This document shows, piece after piece, positions 44,009 to 53,231 of a DNA stretch of 64,000 nucleotides. The notes below the pieces were generated by a model that saw only the letters and a list, made by a program, of their open reading frames with translations, had not been told where the DNA came from and made no database searches. The DNA comes from UBA2040 sp041751955 (GTDB taxonomy: Bacteria > Bacteroidota > Bacteroidia > Flavobacteriales_D > Crocinitomicaceae), in contig JBGSIB010000056.1 in assembly GCA_041751955.1 (NCBI GenBank), positions 1 through 64,000 of the forward strand, read 5' to 3'. A program made the translations under genes and the position numbers. Each line of letters begins with the position of its first letter. Position 1 is the stretch's first letter.

Positions 44009-45412
44009 ATGCATAAGGAAGCAGCAATTAGAGAACCCCTCATATTAGGACACAAATCCTTTCATGACGTCACTGAGGATGTATGCCGTCCAATCGAAGA
44101 CAAGGCGCCACGCATGTGGTATATCTTGTTTGGTATAGCGGCCATCATTGGTTTATACGGAATAGGATGTATTCTCTATCTATTAGGCACTGGAGTTGGT
44201 GTCTGGGGACTAAACAAAACCATTGGATGGGCTTGGGATATTACCAATTTCGTATGGTGGGTAGGTATTGGTCACGCCGGAACCTTAATTTCTGCTGTAT
44301 TGTTATTATTCCGTCAGAAATGGAGAATGGCGATTAACCGTTCCGCAGAGGCGATGACGATTTTTGCCGTATTCATGGCAGGTCTCTTCCCTTTGATTCA
44401 CATGGGACGTTTGTGGTTGGGATACTGGGTTTTACCTTTACCGAATCAATTTGGTTCCCTATGGGTAAACTTTAACTCCCCTTTACTTTGGGACGTTTTC
44501 GCCATTACAACTTACCTTTCGGTTTCACTTGTATTCTGGTACATCGGTTTGATTCCAGATTTTGCAACAATTCGAGATAGAGCGAAAAAGCCTATTTCAA
44601 AGAAAATGTACTCCATTCTTTCTTTTGGATGGTCAGGAAGAGCAAAACATTGGAATCGTTTCGAATTGGTTTCCTTGGTATTGGCTGGTTTGGCTACACC
44701 TTTGGTATTCTCGGTTCACTCTATTGTATCCTTTGACTTTGCCACTTCAGTTATTCCTGGTTGGCATACAACCATTTTCCCGCCGTATTTTGTTGCTGGA
44801 GCCGTATTCTCTGGTTTCGCGATGGTACAGACCTTAATGTTGGTCATGCGAAAGGCAATGGGGCTTGAAGCATACATCCATACGAAGCACGTCGAATACA
44901 TGAATATCGTAATCATGGTTACAGGTTCAATTGTTGGAACGGCATACATCACAGAGTTATTCATCTCATGGTATTCAGGAGTAGAATATGAAGCTTATGC
45001 CTTCATCAATCGTGCTACCGGTCCTTACTGGTGGGCATATTGGTCCATGATGACTTGTAACGTTCTTTCTCCACAATTGATGTGGTTTAAAAAATTGAGA
45101 ACAAGTTTGATTTTCACCTTTGTTATTTCAATTGTGGTAAATATCGGTATGTGGTTTGAGCGTTACGTAATTATCGTGACATCATTGCACAGAGATTACT
45201 TACCATCTTCTTGGAGTATGCATTTCCCAAGTCATATTGATATCGGGGTATATGTAGGTACAATCGGATTATTCTTCGTATTCTTCTTGTTATTCGCTCG
45301 TTTCTTCCCAGTATTGGCTTTAAATGAAGTGAAAACAATCTTGAAGAGTTCAGGTGAATCATACAAAAATGCTCCTGATGCACATCATGGAGATAATCAT
45401 AACAATCAATAG
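44009..45412 (+). CDS. actC: Alternative complex III subunit ActC, NrfD-like membrane protein
   Basis: 467 residues and about ten membrane segments (YILFGIAAIIGLYGIGCILYLLG, FVWWVGIGHAGTLISAVLLLF, DVFAITTYLSVSLVFWYIG). The pattern GIGHAGT and PLPNQFGSLWVNFNSPLLWD is that of the NrfD/PsrC quinol-site protein, here the quinol-oxidising membrane subunit of ACIII. Quinol oxidation is inferred from the family. Neighbours: actB upstream by 22 bp and actD downstream by 8 bp. Confidence 0.95.
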   Translation: MHKEAAIREPLILGHKSFHDVTEDVCRPIEDKAPRMWYILFGIAAIIGLYGIGCILYLLGTGVGVWGLNKTIGWAWDITNFVWWVGIGHAGTLISAVLLLFRQKWRMAINRSAEAMTIFAVFMAGLFPLIHMGRLWLGYWVLPLPNQFGSLWVNFNSPLLWDVFAITTYLSVSLVFWYIGLIPDFATIRDRAKKPISKKMYSILSFGWSGRAKHWNRFELVSLVLAGLATPLVFSVHSIVSFDFATSVIPGWHTTIFPPYFVAGAVFSGFAMVQTLMLVMRKAMGLEAYIHTKHVEYMNIVIMVTGSIVGTAYITELFISWYSGVEYEAYAFINRATGPYWWAYWSMMTCNVLSPQLMWFKKLRTSLIFTFVISIVVNIGMWFERYVIIVTSLHRDYLPSSWSMHFPSHIDIGVYVGTIGLFFVFFLLFARFFPVLALNEVKTILKSSGESYKNAPDAHHGDNHNNQ

Positions 45413-45420
45413 TAGAAAGC

Positions 45421-45954
45421 ATGGCAGAGAAAGTTTTTTATGCAATGTATGACGATGATGATATCCTCAAAGATGGGGCGAAACATTTAGTGTCAAAAGG
45501 AGTTAAAGTAAGTGAAGTATTTTCTCCATTTCCAATTCACGGTATTGATCCAATCATTGGAATAAAAAATACGCGCTTGGGTATTATGGCCTTCATCTAC
45601 GGATTGACGGGACTTTTATTGGCAACAATTTGTATGCGCTACATCATGGTTGTTGATTGGCCGATGAATATTGGTGGTAAACCAAATGAAACGTATTTAG
45701 ACAACATGTTGGCTTTCGTTCCAATTACATTTGAGTTCACAGTTTTGTGTGCAGCGCATGGAATGGCGATAACCTATATGTTGAGAAACAAAACCTTACC
45801 TGGAATGCCAGCATACAATCCTGATCCACGTACAACGGATGACCGTTTTGTAATGGAAATCAGAACGGCAGAGAACAGCAAATTCACAGCAGATGATTTG
45901 CAAGGTATGTTGAAGGAAACGGGAATTGTAGAATTAGATCAAAAAGAAGTATAA
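45421..45954 (+). CDS. actD: Alternative complex III subunit ActD (DUF3341)
   Basis: 177 residues, two membrane segments (GIMAFIYGLTGLLLATICMRYIM and ITFEFTVLCAAHGMAITYML) with the DUF3341 sequence KVFYAMYDDDDILKDGAKHLVSKGVKVSEVFSPFPIHGIDPIIG at the N-terminus and PAYNPDPRTTDDRFVMEI later. A structural ACIII subunit. Starts 8 bp after the actC stop. Confidence 0.93.
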   Translation: MAEKVFYAMYDDDDILKDGAKHLVSKGVKVSEVFSPFPIHGIDPIIGIKNTRLGIMAFIYGLTGLLLATICMRYIMVVDWPMNIGGKPNETYLDNMLAFVPITFEFTVLCAAHGMAITYMLRNKTLPGMPAYNPDPRTTDDRFVMEIRTAENSKFTADDLQGMLKETGIVELDQKEV

Positions 45955-46011
45955 AAATTTGCCATTTGGTTAGCTTAGGCTGACAAGTCTGACAAAACAA
46001 AATAAAGACAG

Positions 46012-46755
46012 ATGAAAATGAAAGTAACGGCAATCGTTAAAATGACATTGGGACTAGCAACAGTATTGTTGATGGGTTCATGCGTTTCTGATCCAGATAG
46101 TTCAGGATTGGAGTATATGCCAGATATGTATCGTTCGCCAGCAATTGAACCATATGTTGATTATGGAGAAGTTAGAGGACGTGAACAAGACAGTGTGAAA
46201 TATCGAATTTCTGCTTTAGTTCCTCCTCACAGTACAATTCCTTATGTTGGAACGAACCAAGAAGATGTTTTGTTGATGCTTCCTTATGCGCGTAAAGCAA
46301 ATGTAGCTTTCAAAACAACACATGGAATGTATAATTCGGATTTGACTTCAGAAGATGAATATTTAAAAGCTGCGGCGGATAAGAATCCATTGATATTGAC
46401 GGCTGCAAATGCAGAAGGGATTTTCAAAAAAGGAAAGGAACTCTATACGTCCAAATGTATGCACTGTCATGGTGAAAAAGGGGACGGAAATGGTCCAATG
46501 ATGGTCAGTGGTGCTTATGCAGGCGTACCAGCTTATACAGAGAGAGCGGCTCTTGGAGATGGACAGATATTCTATTCTATCTATTACGGTAGAAATGCAA
46601 TGGGTGCTCATTCATCCTTATTGAATAAGAAAGAAATCTGGACTTTGGTGCATTACGTTCGTCAGTTCCAATTTCCTGATTATGGTAAGTTTAATGCAGA
46701 CGGAACAACGGCTTCAGCACCAGTTGCAGCGGCGGCTGATACAGTAACTAAATAA
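46012..46755 (+). CDS. actE: Alternative complex III subunit ActE, mono-haem cytochrome c lipoprotein
   Basis: 247 residues. Lipobox LLMGSCVSDP gives a membrane-anchored periplasmic protein. A single CMHCH haem motif is near residue 150 (ELYTSKCMHCHGEKGDGNGPMM), with Met ligand candidate in GRNAMGAHSSLLNKKEIWTLVHYVRQFQ. ACIII-type leader PDMYRSPAIEPYVDYGEVRGREQDSVKYR occurs before it. Accepts electrons from ActA haems or passes them to the oxidase. The C-terminal Ala/Thr tail is short and disordered. Confidence 0.93.
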   Translation: MKMKVTAIVKMTLGLATVLLMGSCVSDPDSSGLEYMPDMYRSPAIEPYVDYGEVRGREQDSVKYRISALVPPHSTIPYVGTNQEDVLLMLPYARKANVAFKTTHGMYNSDLTSEDEYLKAAADKNPLILTAANAEGIFKKGKELYTSKCMHCHGEKGDGNGPMMVSGAYAGVPAYTERAALGDGQIFYSIYYGRNAMGAHSSLLNKKEIWTLVHYVRQFQFPDYGKFNADGTTASAPVAAAADTVTK

Positions 46756-46778
46756 AAAACGTTTTTAACTCAATAAAA

Positions 46779-47963
46779 ATGGAATTCAAAATATCGAATA
46801 AAGCAAAAATGTTGACACTAATCTTAATGGGATTGGGGGCATTAAGCTTAATCATAGGAATTATTGCCGACCATTCAGGTAATTTGTGGCAGCGCTTAAT
46901 GGTTAATGGATTGACCAATGGTTTTTTCTTCTTTGCATTAGCTCTGGGTGCGTTTTTCTTTTTGACATTGCAGTACGCAACAGAGTCGGGTTGGTATGCA
47001 TCTGTAAAACGTGTAATTGAGGCGCAATCAGGCTTTTTGCCTTTTGGAGCAGCATTTTTAGCTCTGGCTTTATTGATCATTACCTTTATGGACGGAGCGC
47101 ACATCTATATCTGGATGGATAAAGAAGTAGTTGCAGCCGACCCAATTATCCAAGGAAAATCATTTTACTTAAACAAAGGTTTTTTCTGGGCACGTACGAT
47201 AATTTACTTGGGTGTTTATTTGTACTTCTGGAACAGTTTCCGCAAACGCTCTTTGGAAGAAGATAGAGTTGGTGGAACAGATTTACACTTTAAAAACTAT
47301 CGTCAAGGTGCTTTGTTTTTAGTATTCTTTGCCGTATTCAGTTCAATGTCTTCATGGGATTGGTTGATGTCAGTTGATGTGCACTGGTTCTCCACTTTGT
47401 TTGGATGGTATACATTTGCTGGAATGTGGTGTTCTGCAATGGTCGTGACTGTTTTGACTGTTCTTTATTTGAAAAAACAAGGGTATTTACCGAAAGTGAA
47501 TGAAAGTCATATCCACGATATAGGAAAATGGGTTTTCGCAACATCTTTCTTGTGGTCTTACTTGTTCTTCTCACAATACATGTTGATCTGGTACGCTAAC
47601 ATTCCTGAGGAGGTAACTTACTATGTAACAAGAACTCAAGATTTCAGATTCATTTATTTCTTCATGTTTATAATCAATTTTGCTTTTCCGATGTTAATAT
47701 TAATGTCAAGAGATGCAAAACGACATGCAGGTATACTGACTTTCGTTGGAATGATTATTCTTGCCGGTCACTGGTTAGACGTATGGATTATGATTTCTGC
47801 AGGATCAATGGGTAAAAACGCACATATCGGCTTCATGGAAATAGGAATGGCTGTTTTGTTGGCTGGTTTCTTTATCAGAATGTTGCTAGTTAATTTGACC
47901 AAAGCGCCACTTACACCGGTGAATCACCCTTTCTTAGACGAAAGTATTCACCACGAAATTTAA
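46779..47963 (+). CDS. actF: Alternative complex III subunit ActF, NrfD-like membrane protein
   Basis: 394 residues, about ten membrane helices, ActC paralogue: MLTLILMGLGALSLIIGIIADH, LTNGFFFFALALGAFFFLTLQYAT, FWARTIIYLGVYLYFWNSF, FLVFFAVFSSMSSWDWLMSVDVHWFSTLFGWYTFAGM. A short acidic loop and the C-terminal HPFLDESIHHEI are as expected. It completes the complex; 35 bp separate it from coxB, so all eight genes can be on one transcript. Confidence 0.93.
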   Translation: MEFKISNKAKMLTLILMGLGALSLIIGIIADHSGNLWQRLMVNGLTNGFFFFALALGAFFFLTLQYATESGWYASVKRVIEAQSGFLPFGAAFLALALLIITFMDGAHIYIWMDKEVVAADPIIQGKSFYLNKGFFWARTIIYLGVYLYFWNSFRKRSLEEDRVGGTDLHFKNYRQGALFLVFFAVFSSMSSWDWLMSVDVHWFSTLFGWYTFAGMWCSAMVVTVLTVLYLKKQGYLPKVNESHIHDIGKWVFATSFLWSYLFFSQYMLIWYANIPEEVTYYVTRTQDFRFIYFFMFIINFAFPMLILMSRDAKRHAGILTFVGMIILAGHWLDVWIMISAGSMGKNAHIGFMEIGMAVLLAGFFIRMLLVNLTKAPLTPVNHPFLDESIHHEI

Positions 47964-47998
47964 TTGAGAAAAAAAGAATTTGCCTAAAAGAATAAAAA

Positions 47999-49255
47999 AT
48001 GGGAAGTAAATTAATAATAATAGCAGTCCTTGTCCTTGGAGTATTTGCCATCGCTCAATTGATGCGTTTGTATGAGCTATCTTCAAAAATGACGAAGCAA
48101 GGTGAGAGTGAAGTCAATATCCGAGACAATAATATGAACGGAAAATTGATGTTCCTTTTCATGGGTCTTTTGTTCATTGGATTTATATGGTTGATGGCAA
48201 AATACGGTTGGACAGGTCGTGGTGAGGCAGCTTCAGTTCACGGTAAAGGTTATGACTGGTTGATGAGTTTGAACTTAATTATCATTATTGCGGTATTCTT
48301 TTTAACGAATTTCTTATTGTTTTACTTTTCTTGGAGATACATCAAGAAACCGGGGGTAAAAGCATACTATTTTCCGCATGACAACAAATTGGAGATGATA
48401 TGGACAGTAGTTCCTGCGATTGTTTTGGCAGTTATCATCATTTTAGGTTTGCGTTCATGGAATGAAATCACGGACGAATCGGGTGCCGAGGCGTTGCGTG
48501 TTGAGTTATTTGCTAAGCAATATGACTGGACGGCTCGTTACGCTGGTGATGACAACAAACTAGGAAAGTTTGATTACAAATTGACAACCGGCACCAATGA
48601 ATTGGCTTTAATGACATCCGCGACTATTGATTCTGCCATTGCAGAAATGGAAAGTGGTGCGAGTGGTATCAAAACGATAGAGGCTAAATTGAATGACAGA
48701 AAGTTAATGATGATTCCTTTGGATAGAGAAAAGATGATTAATGACTTGAGTCGTAAACAAAGATTAATCCGTCTTTTGTATCAAATGCGTGAGCGATATG
48801 ACAAGAAGTTGGATGCTCAGGGATATGATGACGTAATCCAAAAGGATACTTTGTATTTATGTGTGGACAAACCATATGAATTTACATTCCGATCAAAAGA
48901 TGTTATCCACTCTGCTTATTTCCCGCATTTTAGAGCACAAATGAATGCAGTTCCTGGACAAGTTACACGATTTAAATTCACTCCGAATATCACAACAACA
49001 GATATGCGGTTGAAGATGAACAACGATGCATTTAATTATGTTTTGATGTGTAATAAGATATGTGGTGGTTCACATTACAAAATGAAAATGATGATTGTGG
49101 TTCTATCGAAAGCAGATTACAAAACTTGGATGGATAGCAAAAAAGTTACGGGTAATTTTAAATCTATAATGATGCCTCCAGCTGCTCCAGCAGAAGCACC
49201 AACAGATGCTCCAGCGGCAGATACCGCAGCAGTACTTGTAGAACCAGTGAAATAA
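47999..49255 (+). CDS. coxB: Cytochrome c oxidase subunit II
   Basis: Receives electrons through the dinuclear CuA centre. 418 residues: two membrane helices after the signal-like first segment (MFLFMGLLFIGFIWLMA, NLIIIIAVFFLTNFLLFYFSWRYI), then the cupredoxin domain. The CuA ligands are Cys351, Cys355, His359 and Met362 in CNKICGGSHYKM, with the other His in DVIHSAYFPHFRAQMNAVPG. The E of the common CSEICG motif reads K. The C-terminus is Ala/Pro-rich (PPAAPAEAPTDAPAADTAA). No cytochrome c domain is fused. Next to coxA. Confidence 0.96.
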   Translation: MGSKLIIIAVLVLGVFAIAQLMRLYELSSKMTKQGESEVNIRDNNMNGKLMFLFMGLLFIGFIWLMAKYGWTGRGEAASVHGKGYDWLMSLNLIIIIAVFFLTNFLLFYFSWRYIKKPGVKAYYFPHDNKLEMIWTVVPAIVLAVIIILGLRSWNEITDESGAEALRVELFAKQYDWTARYAGDDNKLGKFDYKLTTGTNELALMTSATIDSAIAEMESGASGIKTIEAKLNDRKLMMIPLDREKMINDLSRKQRLIRLLYQMRERYDKKLDAQGYDDVIQKDTLYLCVDKPYEFTFRSKDVIHSAYFPHFRAQMNAVPGQVTRFKFTPNITTTDMRLKMNNDAFNYVLMCNKICGGSHYKMKMMIVVLSKADYKTWMDSKKVTGNFKSIMMPPAAPAEAPTDAPAADTAAVLVEPVK

Positions 49256-49287
49256 TCGAATTAATAAAAATTTAAATAGAATATAAA

Positions 49288-51102
49288 ATGTCGGCAGTAG
49301 CGCACGAAGCACACGGAAACCACGGTCATCATGATGATCACGCTCACCACGAGGAAGGTTTCGTTTCTAAATATATTTTTAGCCAAGACCATAAAATGAT
49401 TGGTAAGCAGTTTTTGATGACTGCTGTTTTCATGGGTGTCGTGGCGATGTTATTATCTATTTTGTTCAGAATTCAATTGGCTTGGCCAGGAGAAAGCTCT
49501 GATTTCCTTTCTTTCTTTTTAGGAGAAACTTGGGCGCCAGGAGGAGTTTTGAAAGAAGATATGTATCTCGGATTGGTGACGATTCATGGTACAATCATGG
49601 TCTTCTTCCTTTTGACAGGTGGTTTGTCAGGAACTTTCTCCAACATGCTTATTCCATTGCAATTAGGTGCACGTGATATGGCTTCTGGCTTCTTGAATAT
49701 GTTATCCTATTGGTTCTTTTTCTTGTCATCAATTATCATGTTGGCATCTATGTTCGTTGAGACAGGACCAGCGATGGCCGGTTGGACAGTTTATCCGCCA
49801 CTTTCTGCCTTACCTCAAGCCGTTAGCGGTTCGGGTACGGGAATGACTTTGTGGTTAGTTTCAATGACTATTTTCATCGCTTCTTCATTGATTGGATCTT
49901 TGAACTATATCGTTACTGTTTTAAACCTTCGTACAAAAGGGATGAAAATGACACGTATGCCATTGACGATATGGGCGTTTTTCGTAACGGCAGTTTTGGG
50001 TGTACTTTCTTTCCCAGTTCTTTTATCTGCAGCTTTGTTGCTAATGATGGATAGATTGGCAGGAACAAGTTTCTATCTTTCTGATATCATTGTGGGAGGT
50101 GAAATGTTAACGAATTCGGGCGGTTCACCTATTTTGTATCAGCATTTATTCTGGTTCTTGGGTCACCCTGAAGTGTACATTGTATTATTACCAGCACTGG
50201 GCCTTTCATCAGAAATTATATCGACCAATGCGCGTAAACCTATCTTTGGTTATCGTGCGATGATTGGTTCAATTTTGGCTATCGGTTTCCTTTCATTTAT
50301 TGTTTGGGGACATCACATGTTTATTACCGGGATGAATCCTTTCCTAGGTTCGGTCTTTGTATTTACTACGCTATTGATTGCAATTCCTTCAGCTGTAAAA
50401 GTGTTTAACTACATCACAACTTTGTGGAAAGGTTCTTTGAACTTAACTCCTGCAATGTTGTTCGCCATTGGTTTGGTTTCTACCTTCATTACAGGTGGTG
50501 TTACTGGAATCATTTTAGCGGATTCAGCTTTGGATATTGCTGTTCATGATACGTACTTTGTCGTAGCTCACTTCCATGTTGTAATGGGTATGTCTGCAGT
50601 ATTTGGAATGTTTGCCGGTGTTTACCATTGGTTCCCAAAAATGTACGGCCGTATGATGAATTTACGTATGGGTTATGCTCATTTCTGGATTACAATTGTT
50701 GGAGCATACGGAGTTTTCTTCCCAATGCACTTCGTAGGCATCGCTGGAGCACCAAGACGTTATTATGACAACTCAGTTAACAATGAATTCGATTCAGTTG
50801 CTGGAGATATGATTGTGGATTTGAATGTCATCATTACCATTTTCGCCATAATAGCTGCTTTGGGTCAATTGTTATTCTTGTTCAATTTCTTCTATTCGAT
50901 TTTTAGAGGTCCAATTGCAACTCAAAATCCATGGAGATCAAATACCTTAGAGTGGACAACGCCTGTTGAACACGTTCACGGTAACTGGCCAGGAGAATTG
51001 CCGACAGTACACAGATGGCCTTATGATTACTCAAAGCCGGGAGCTGAGGATGATTTCATTCCTCAAACGGTTCCTTTGGCCGAAGGTGAGGAAGAGCATT
51101 AA
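49288..51102 (+). CDS. coxA: Cytochrome c oxidase subunit I
   Basis: Haem-copper oxygen reductase catalytic subunit, 604 residues. First a His-rich stretch (HEAHGNHGHHDDHAHHEE), then twelve membrane helices. Landmarks: TIHGTIMVFFLLTGG (haem a His), WFLGHPEVYIVLLPALGLSSEII with CuB His and cross-linked Tyr, GHHMFITGMNP (CuB His pair), and AHFHVVMG (haem ligands). It pumps protons while reducing oxygen. Last gene of the respiratory run before a terminator. No subunit III gene follows within the window. Confidence 0.97.
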   Translation: MSAVAHEAHGNHGHHDDHAHHEEGFVSKYIFSQDHKMIGKQFLMTAVFMGVVAMLLSILFRIQLAWPGESSDFLSFFLGETWAPGGVLKEDMYLGLVTIHGTIMVFFLLTGGLSGTFSNMLIPLQLGARDMASGFLNMLSYWFFFLSSIIMLASMFVETGPAMAGWTVYPPLSALPQAVSGSGTGMTLWLVSMTIFIASSLIGSLNYIVTVLNLRTKGMKMTRMPLTIWAFFVTAVLGVLSFPVLLSAALLLMMDRLAGTSFYLSDIIVGGEMLTNSGGSPILYQHLFWFLGHPEVYIVLLPALGLSSEIISTNARKPIFGYRAMIGSILAIGFLSFIVWGHHMFITGMNPFLGSVFVFTTLLIAIPSAVKVFNYITTLWKGSLNLTPAMLFAIGLVSTFITGGVTGIILADSALDIAVHDTYFVVAHFHVVMGMSAVFGMFAGVYHWFPKMYGRMMNLRMGYAHFWITIVGAYGVFFPMHFVGIAGAPRRYYDNSVNNEFDSVAGDMIVDLNVIITIFAIIAALGQLLFLFNFFYSIFRGPIATQNPWRSNTLEWTTPVEHVHGNWPGELPTVHRWPYDYSKPGAEDDFIPQTVPLAEGEEEH

Positions 51103-51116
51103 GAAAAAATTATAAG

Positions 51117-51159
51117 CAAAAAGCCCTTCTCTCGATTGTTATCGGGATGAAGGGTTTTT
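51117..51159 (+). terminator. Rho-independent terminator after coxA
   Basis: CCCTTC (51124-51129) pairs with GAAGGG, with further AAAAA/TTTTT outer pairing after one bulged G; inner stem CTCGAT/ATCGGG. A T5 run follows. It ends the act-cox operon. Confidence 0.8.
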
Positions 51160-51184
51160 GTATTTTTGGATAAAGCAAAATCAA

Positions 51185-52207
51185 TTGGAGGAATCATTCG
51201 ATTATCGAGAAGAAGCAGAACAAGCTGGCGACCAAGATTATGACAAAGTCTTGCGTCCCAAATACCTCAATGATTTTGCGGGTCAGCCTGGTATTGTGGA
51301 GAATCTTGAAATTTTCGTTAAAGCGGCGACTCTCAGAAATGAACCTTTGGATCATGTTTTATTGCATGGACCTCCAGGTTTGGGTAAAACGACTTTAGCC
51401 AATATCATTGCGAATGAATTGAACGTTGGTTTTAAGGTTACCAGTGGTCCTGTGTTGGATAAGCCTGGCGACCTTGCAGGTTTGCTCACCAATTTAGAAA
51501 CAGGTGATGTGCTCTTTATAGATGAGATTCATCGTTTATCGCCTGTAGTGGAAGAATACCTATATTCTGCTATGGAGGATTATTGTATCGATATTATGAT
51601 TGATACAGGGCCAAATGCACGAACCGTTCAAATTAGCTTAAATCCATTTACGTTAATTGGTGCGACAACTCGTTCAGGTTTACTCACCTCTCCTTTACGT
51701 GCGCGATTTGGCATCAATTCTCGATTGCAATATTATGATGCCGAAACCTTAACCAACATTGTCGAACGATCAGCTGGGTTATTGAATATTGAGATTGAAG
51801 CAACAGCGGCGTATCAAATTGCCAGCAGAAGCAGAGGAACACCAAGAATTGCCAATGCTTTATTGCGACGAATTCGCGATTTTGCTCAAATCAAAGGCAA
51901 TGGAACCATTACTTTAGACATCACAGAATACGGTCTAGAAGCCTTGCATGTGGATAAAAATGGTTTGGATGAAATGGATAATCGCATGCTTACCACAATT
52001 ATAGAGAAGTTTGCTGGTGGTCCAGTTGGTTTAACGACCATTGCAACCGCGATTGGCGAAAATGCGGGAACGTTGGAAGAAGTTTATGAACCATTCCTCA
52101 TTCAAGAAGGCTTTTTAATGCGCACGCCACGTGGCAGAAAAGCGACTGAAAAGGCTTACAAACATTTAGGATTCAACAGAGGTTGGGAGCAAGGAGGTTT
52201 ATTTTAA
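51185..52207 (+). CDS. ruvB: Holliday junction branch migration helicase RuvB
   Basis: AAA+ motor that drives branch migration with RuvA. Walker A GPPGLGKTTLAN, Walker B VLFIDEIHRLSP, arginine-finger region IGATTRSGLLTSPLRARFG, and the winged-helix C-terminus (GPVGLTTIATAIGENAGTLEEVYEPFLIQEGFLMRTPRGR). No ATG fits; the frame also opens at TTG 51158, inside the terminator tail, so TTG 51185 (about 340 residues, usual length) is preferred. It follows coxA on the same strand but after a terminator, so own transcription is likely; no promoter core is clear. queG starts just 3 bp after its stop. Confidence 0.95.
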   Translation: MEESFDYREEAEQAGDQDYDKVLRPKYLNDFAGQPGIVENLEIFVKAATLRNEPLDHVLLHGPPGLGKTTLANIIANELNVGFKVTSGPVLDKPGDLAGLLTNLETGDVLFIDEIHRLSPVVEEYLYSAMEDYCIDIMIDTGPNARTVQISLNPFTLIGATTRSGLLTSPLRARFGINSRLQYYDAETLTNIVERSAGLLNIEIEATAAYQIASRSRGTPRIANALLRRIRDFAQIKGNGTITLDITEYGLEALHVDKNGLDEMDNRMLTTIIEKFAGGPVGLTTIATAIGENAGTLEEVYEPFLIQEGFLMRTPRGRKATEKAYKHLGFNRGWEQGGLF

Positions 52208-52210
52208 TCC

Positions 52211-53140
52211 ATGCAAAACATAGAAAAACATACTCGATTTATAAAGCAAAAGGCCCAGGATTTGGGCTTTTTCTTTTGTGGTATTTCAAAGGCTGGATTT
52301 CTAGAGGAGGAAGCACCACGCTTGGAGGATTGGTTGAATAAAAATCATCACGGCAAAATGAGCTATATGGCCGATCATTTTGATAAGCGCTTAGACCCAA
52401 GATTGTTGGTTGATGATGCTAAAAGTGTTGTATCACTTCTTTTAAATTATTTTCCTGAAGAAACTCAAAATCCAGATGCTCCACAAATTTCGAAATATGC
52501 CTACGGTGAGGATTATCATTTTGTGATAAAAGACAAACTCAAAACTTTATTTCAAGCTATACAAGAGGAAATAGGCGAAGTTGGAGGACGTGTTTTTGTC
52601 GATTCGGCTCCGGTCATGGACAAGGTATGGGCTAAAAAAAGTGGTTTGGGTTGGATGGGTAAAAACAGCAATTTGATTCATCCAAAACAGGGCTCTTTTT
52701 TCTTCATAGCAGAATTAATTCTAGATCTAGAATTGAAGTATGACGGTCCAATAAAAGATTACTGTGGTACTTGTACAGCTTGTATTGACGATTGTCCGAC
52801 AGATGCAATTATTGAACCATACGTAGTGGATGGTTCTAAGTGCATCAGCTATTTGACCATAGAGTTAAAAGACCAAATTATCCCTTCCGAATTTCAAGGC
52901 AAAATGGAGAATTGGATGTTTGGGTGTGACATTTGCCAAGACGTTTGTCCATGGAATCGCTTTTCCAAAACACATTCTGAGCCAAGATTTACTCCAAACG
53001 AGAAATTGATGGAATTAAGCACTGAAGATTGGAATGAGCTTTCGGAAATTACATTTCAGGAACTATTCAAATTAAGTGCGGTAAAAAGAACAAAATTTGA
53101 TGGACTCAAAAGAAATATCAACTTTATCCAAAAGCACTGA
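52211..53140 (+). CDS. queG: Epoxyqueuosine reductase
   Basis: Reduces epoxyqueuosine to queuosine in tRNA modification, with cobalamin and two 4Fe-4S clusters. 309 residues: GISKAGFLEEEAPRLEDWLNKNHHGKMSYM, VDSAPVMDKVWAKKSGLGWMGKNSNL, then the ferredoxin-like Cys pattern CGTCTACIDDCPTDAI and CDICQDVCPWNRF. This matches QueG throughout. It starts 3 bp after ruvB, so it is probably co-transcribed with it. Confidence 0.95.
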   Translation: MQNIEKHTRFIKQKAQDLGFFFCGISKAGFLEEEAPRLEDWLNKNHHGKMSYMADHFDKRLDPRLLVDDAKSVVSLLLNYFPEETQNPDAPQISKYAYGEDYHFVIKDKLKTLFQAIQEEIGEVGGRVFVDSAPVMDKVWAKKSGLGWMGKNSNLIHPKQGSFFFIAELILDLELKYDGPIKDYCGTCTACIDDCPTDAIIEPYVVDGSKCISYLTIELKDQIIPSEFQGKMENWMFGCDICQDVCPWNRFSKTHSEPRFTPNEKLMELSTEDWNELSEITFQELFKLSAVKRTKFDGLKRNINFIQKH

Positions 53141-53231
53141 TAATCAATTGACAACATATTAATAATATGGTGTTTAAAATTGAATTTTCCTTTTTAAAAA
53201 TAAATTTATAAATTGCAATAAATATTGACCT

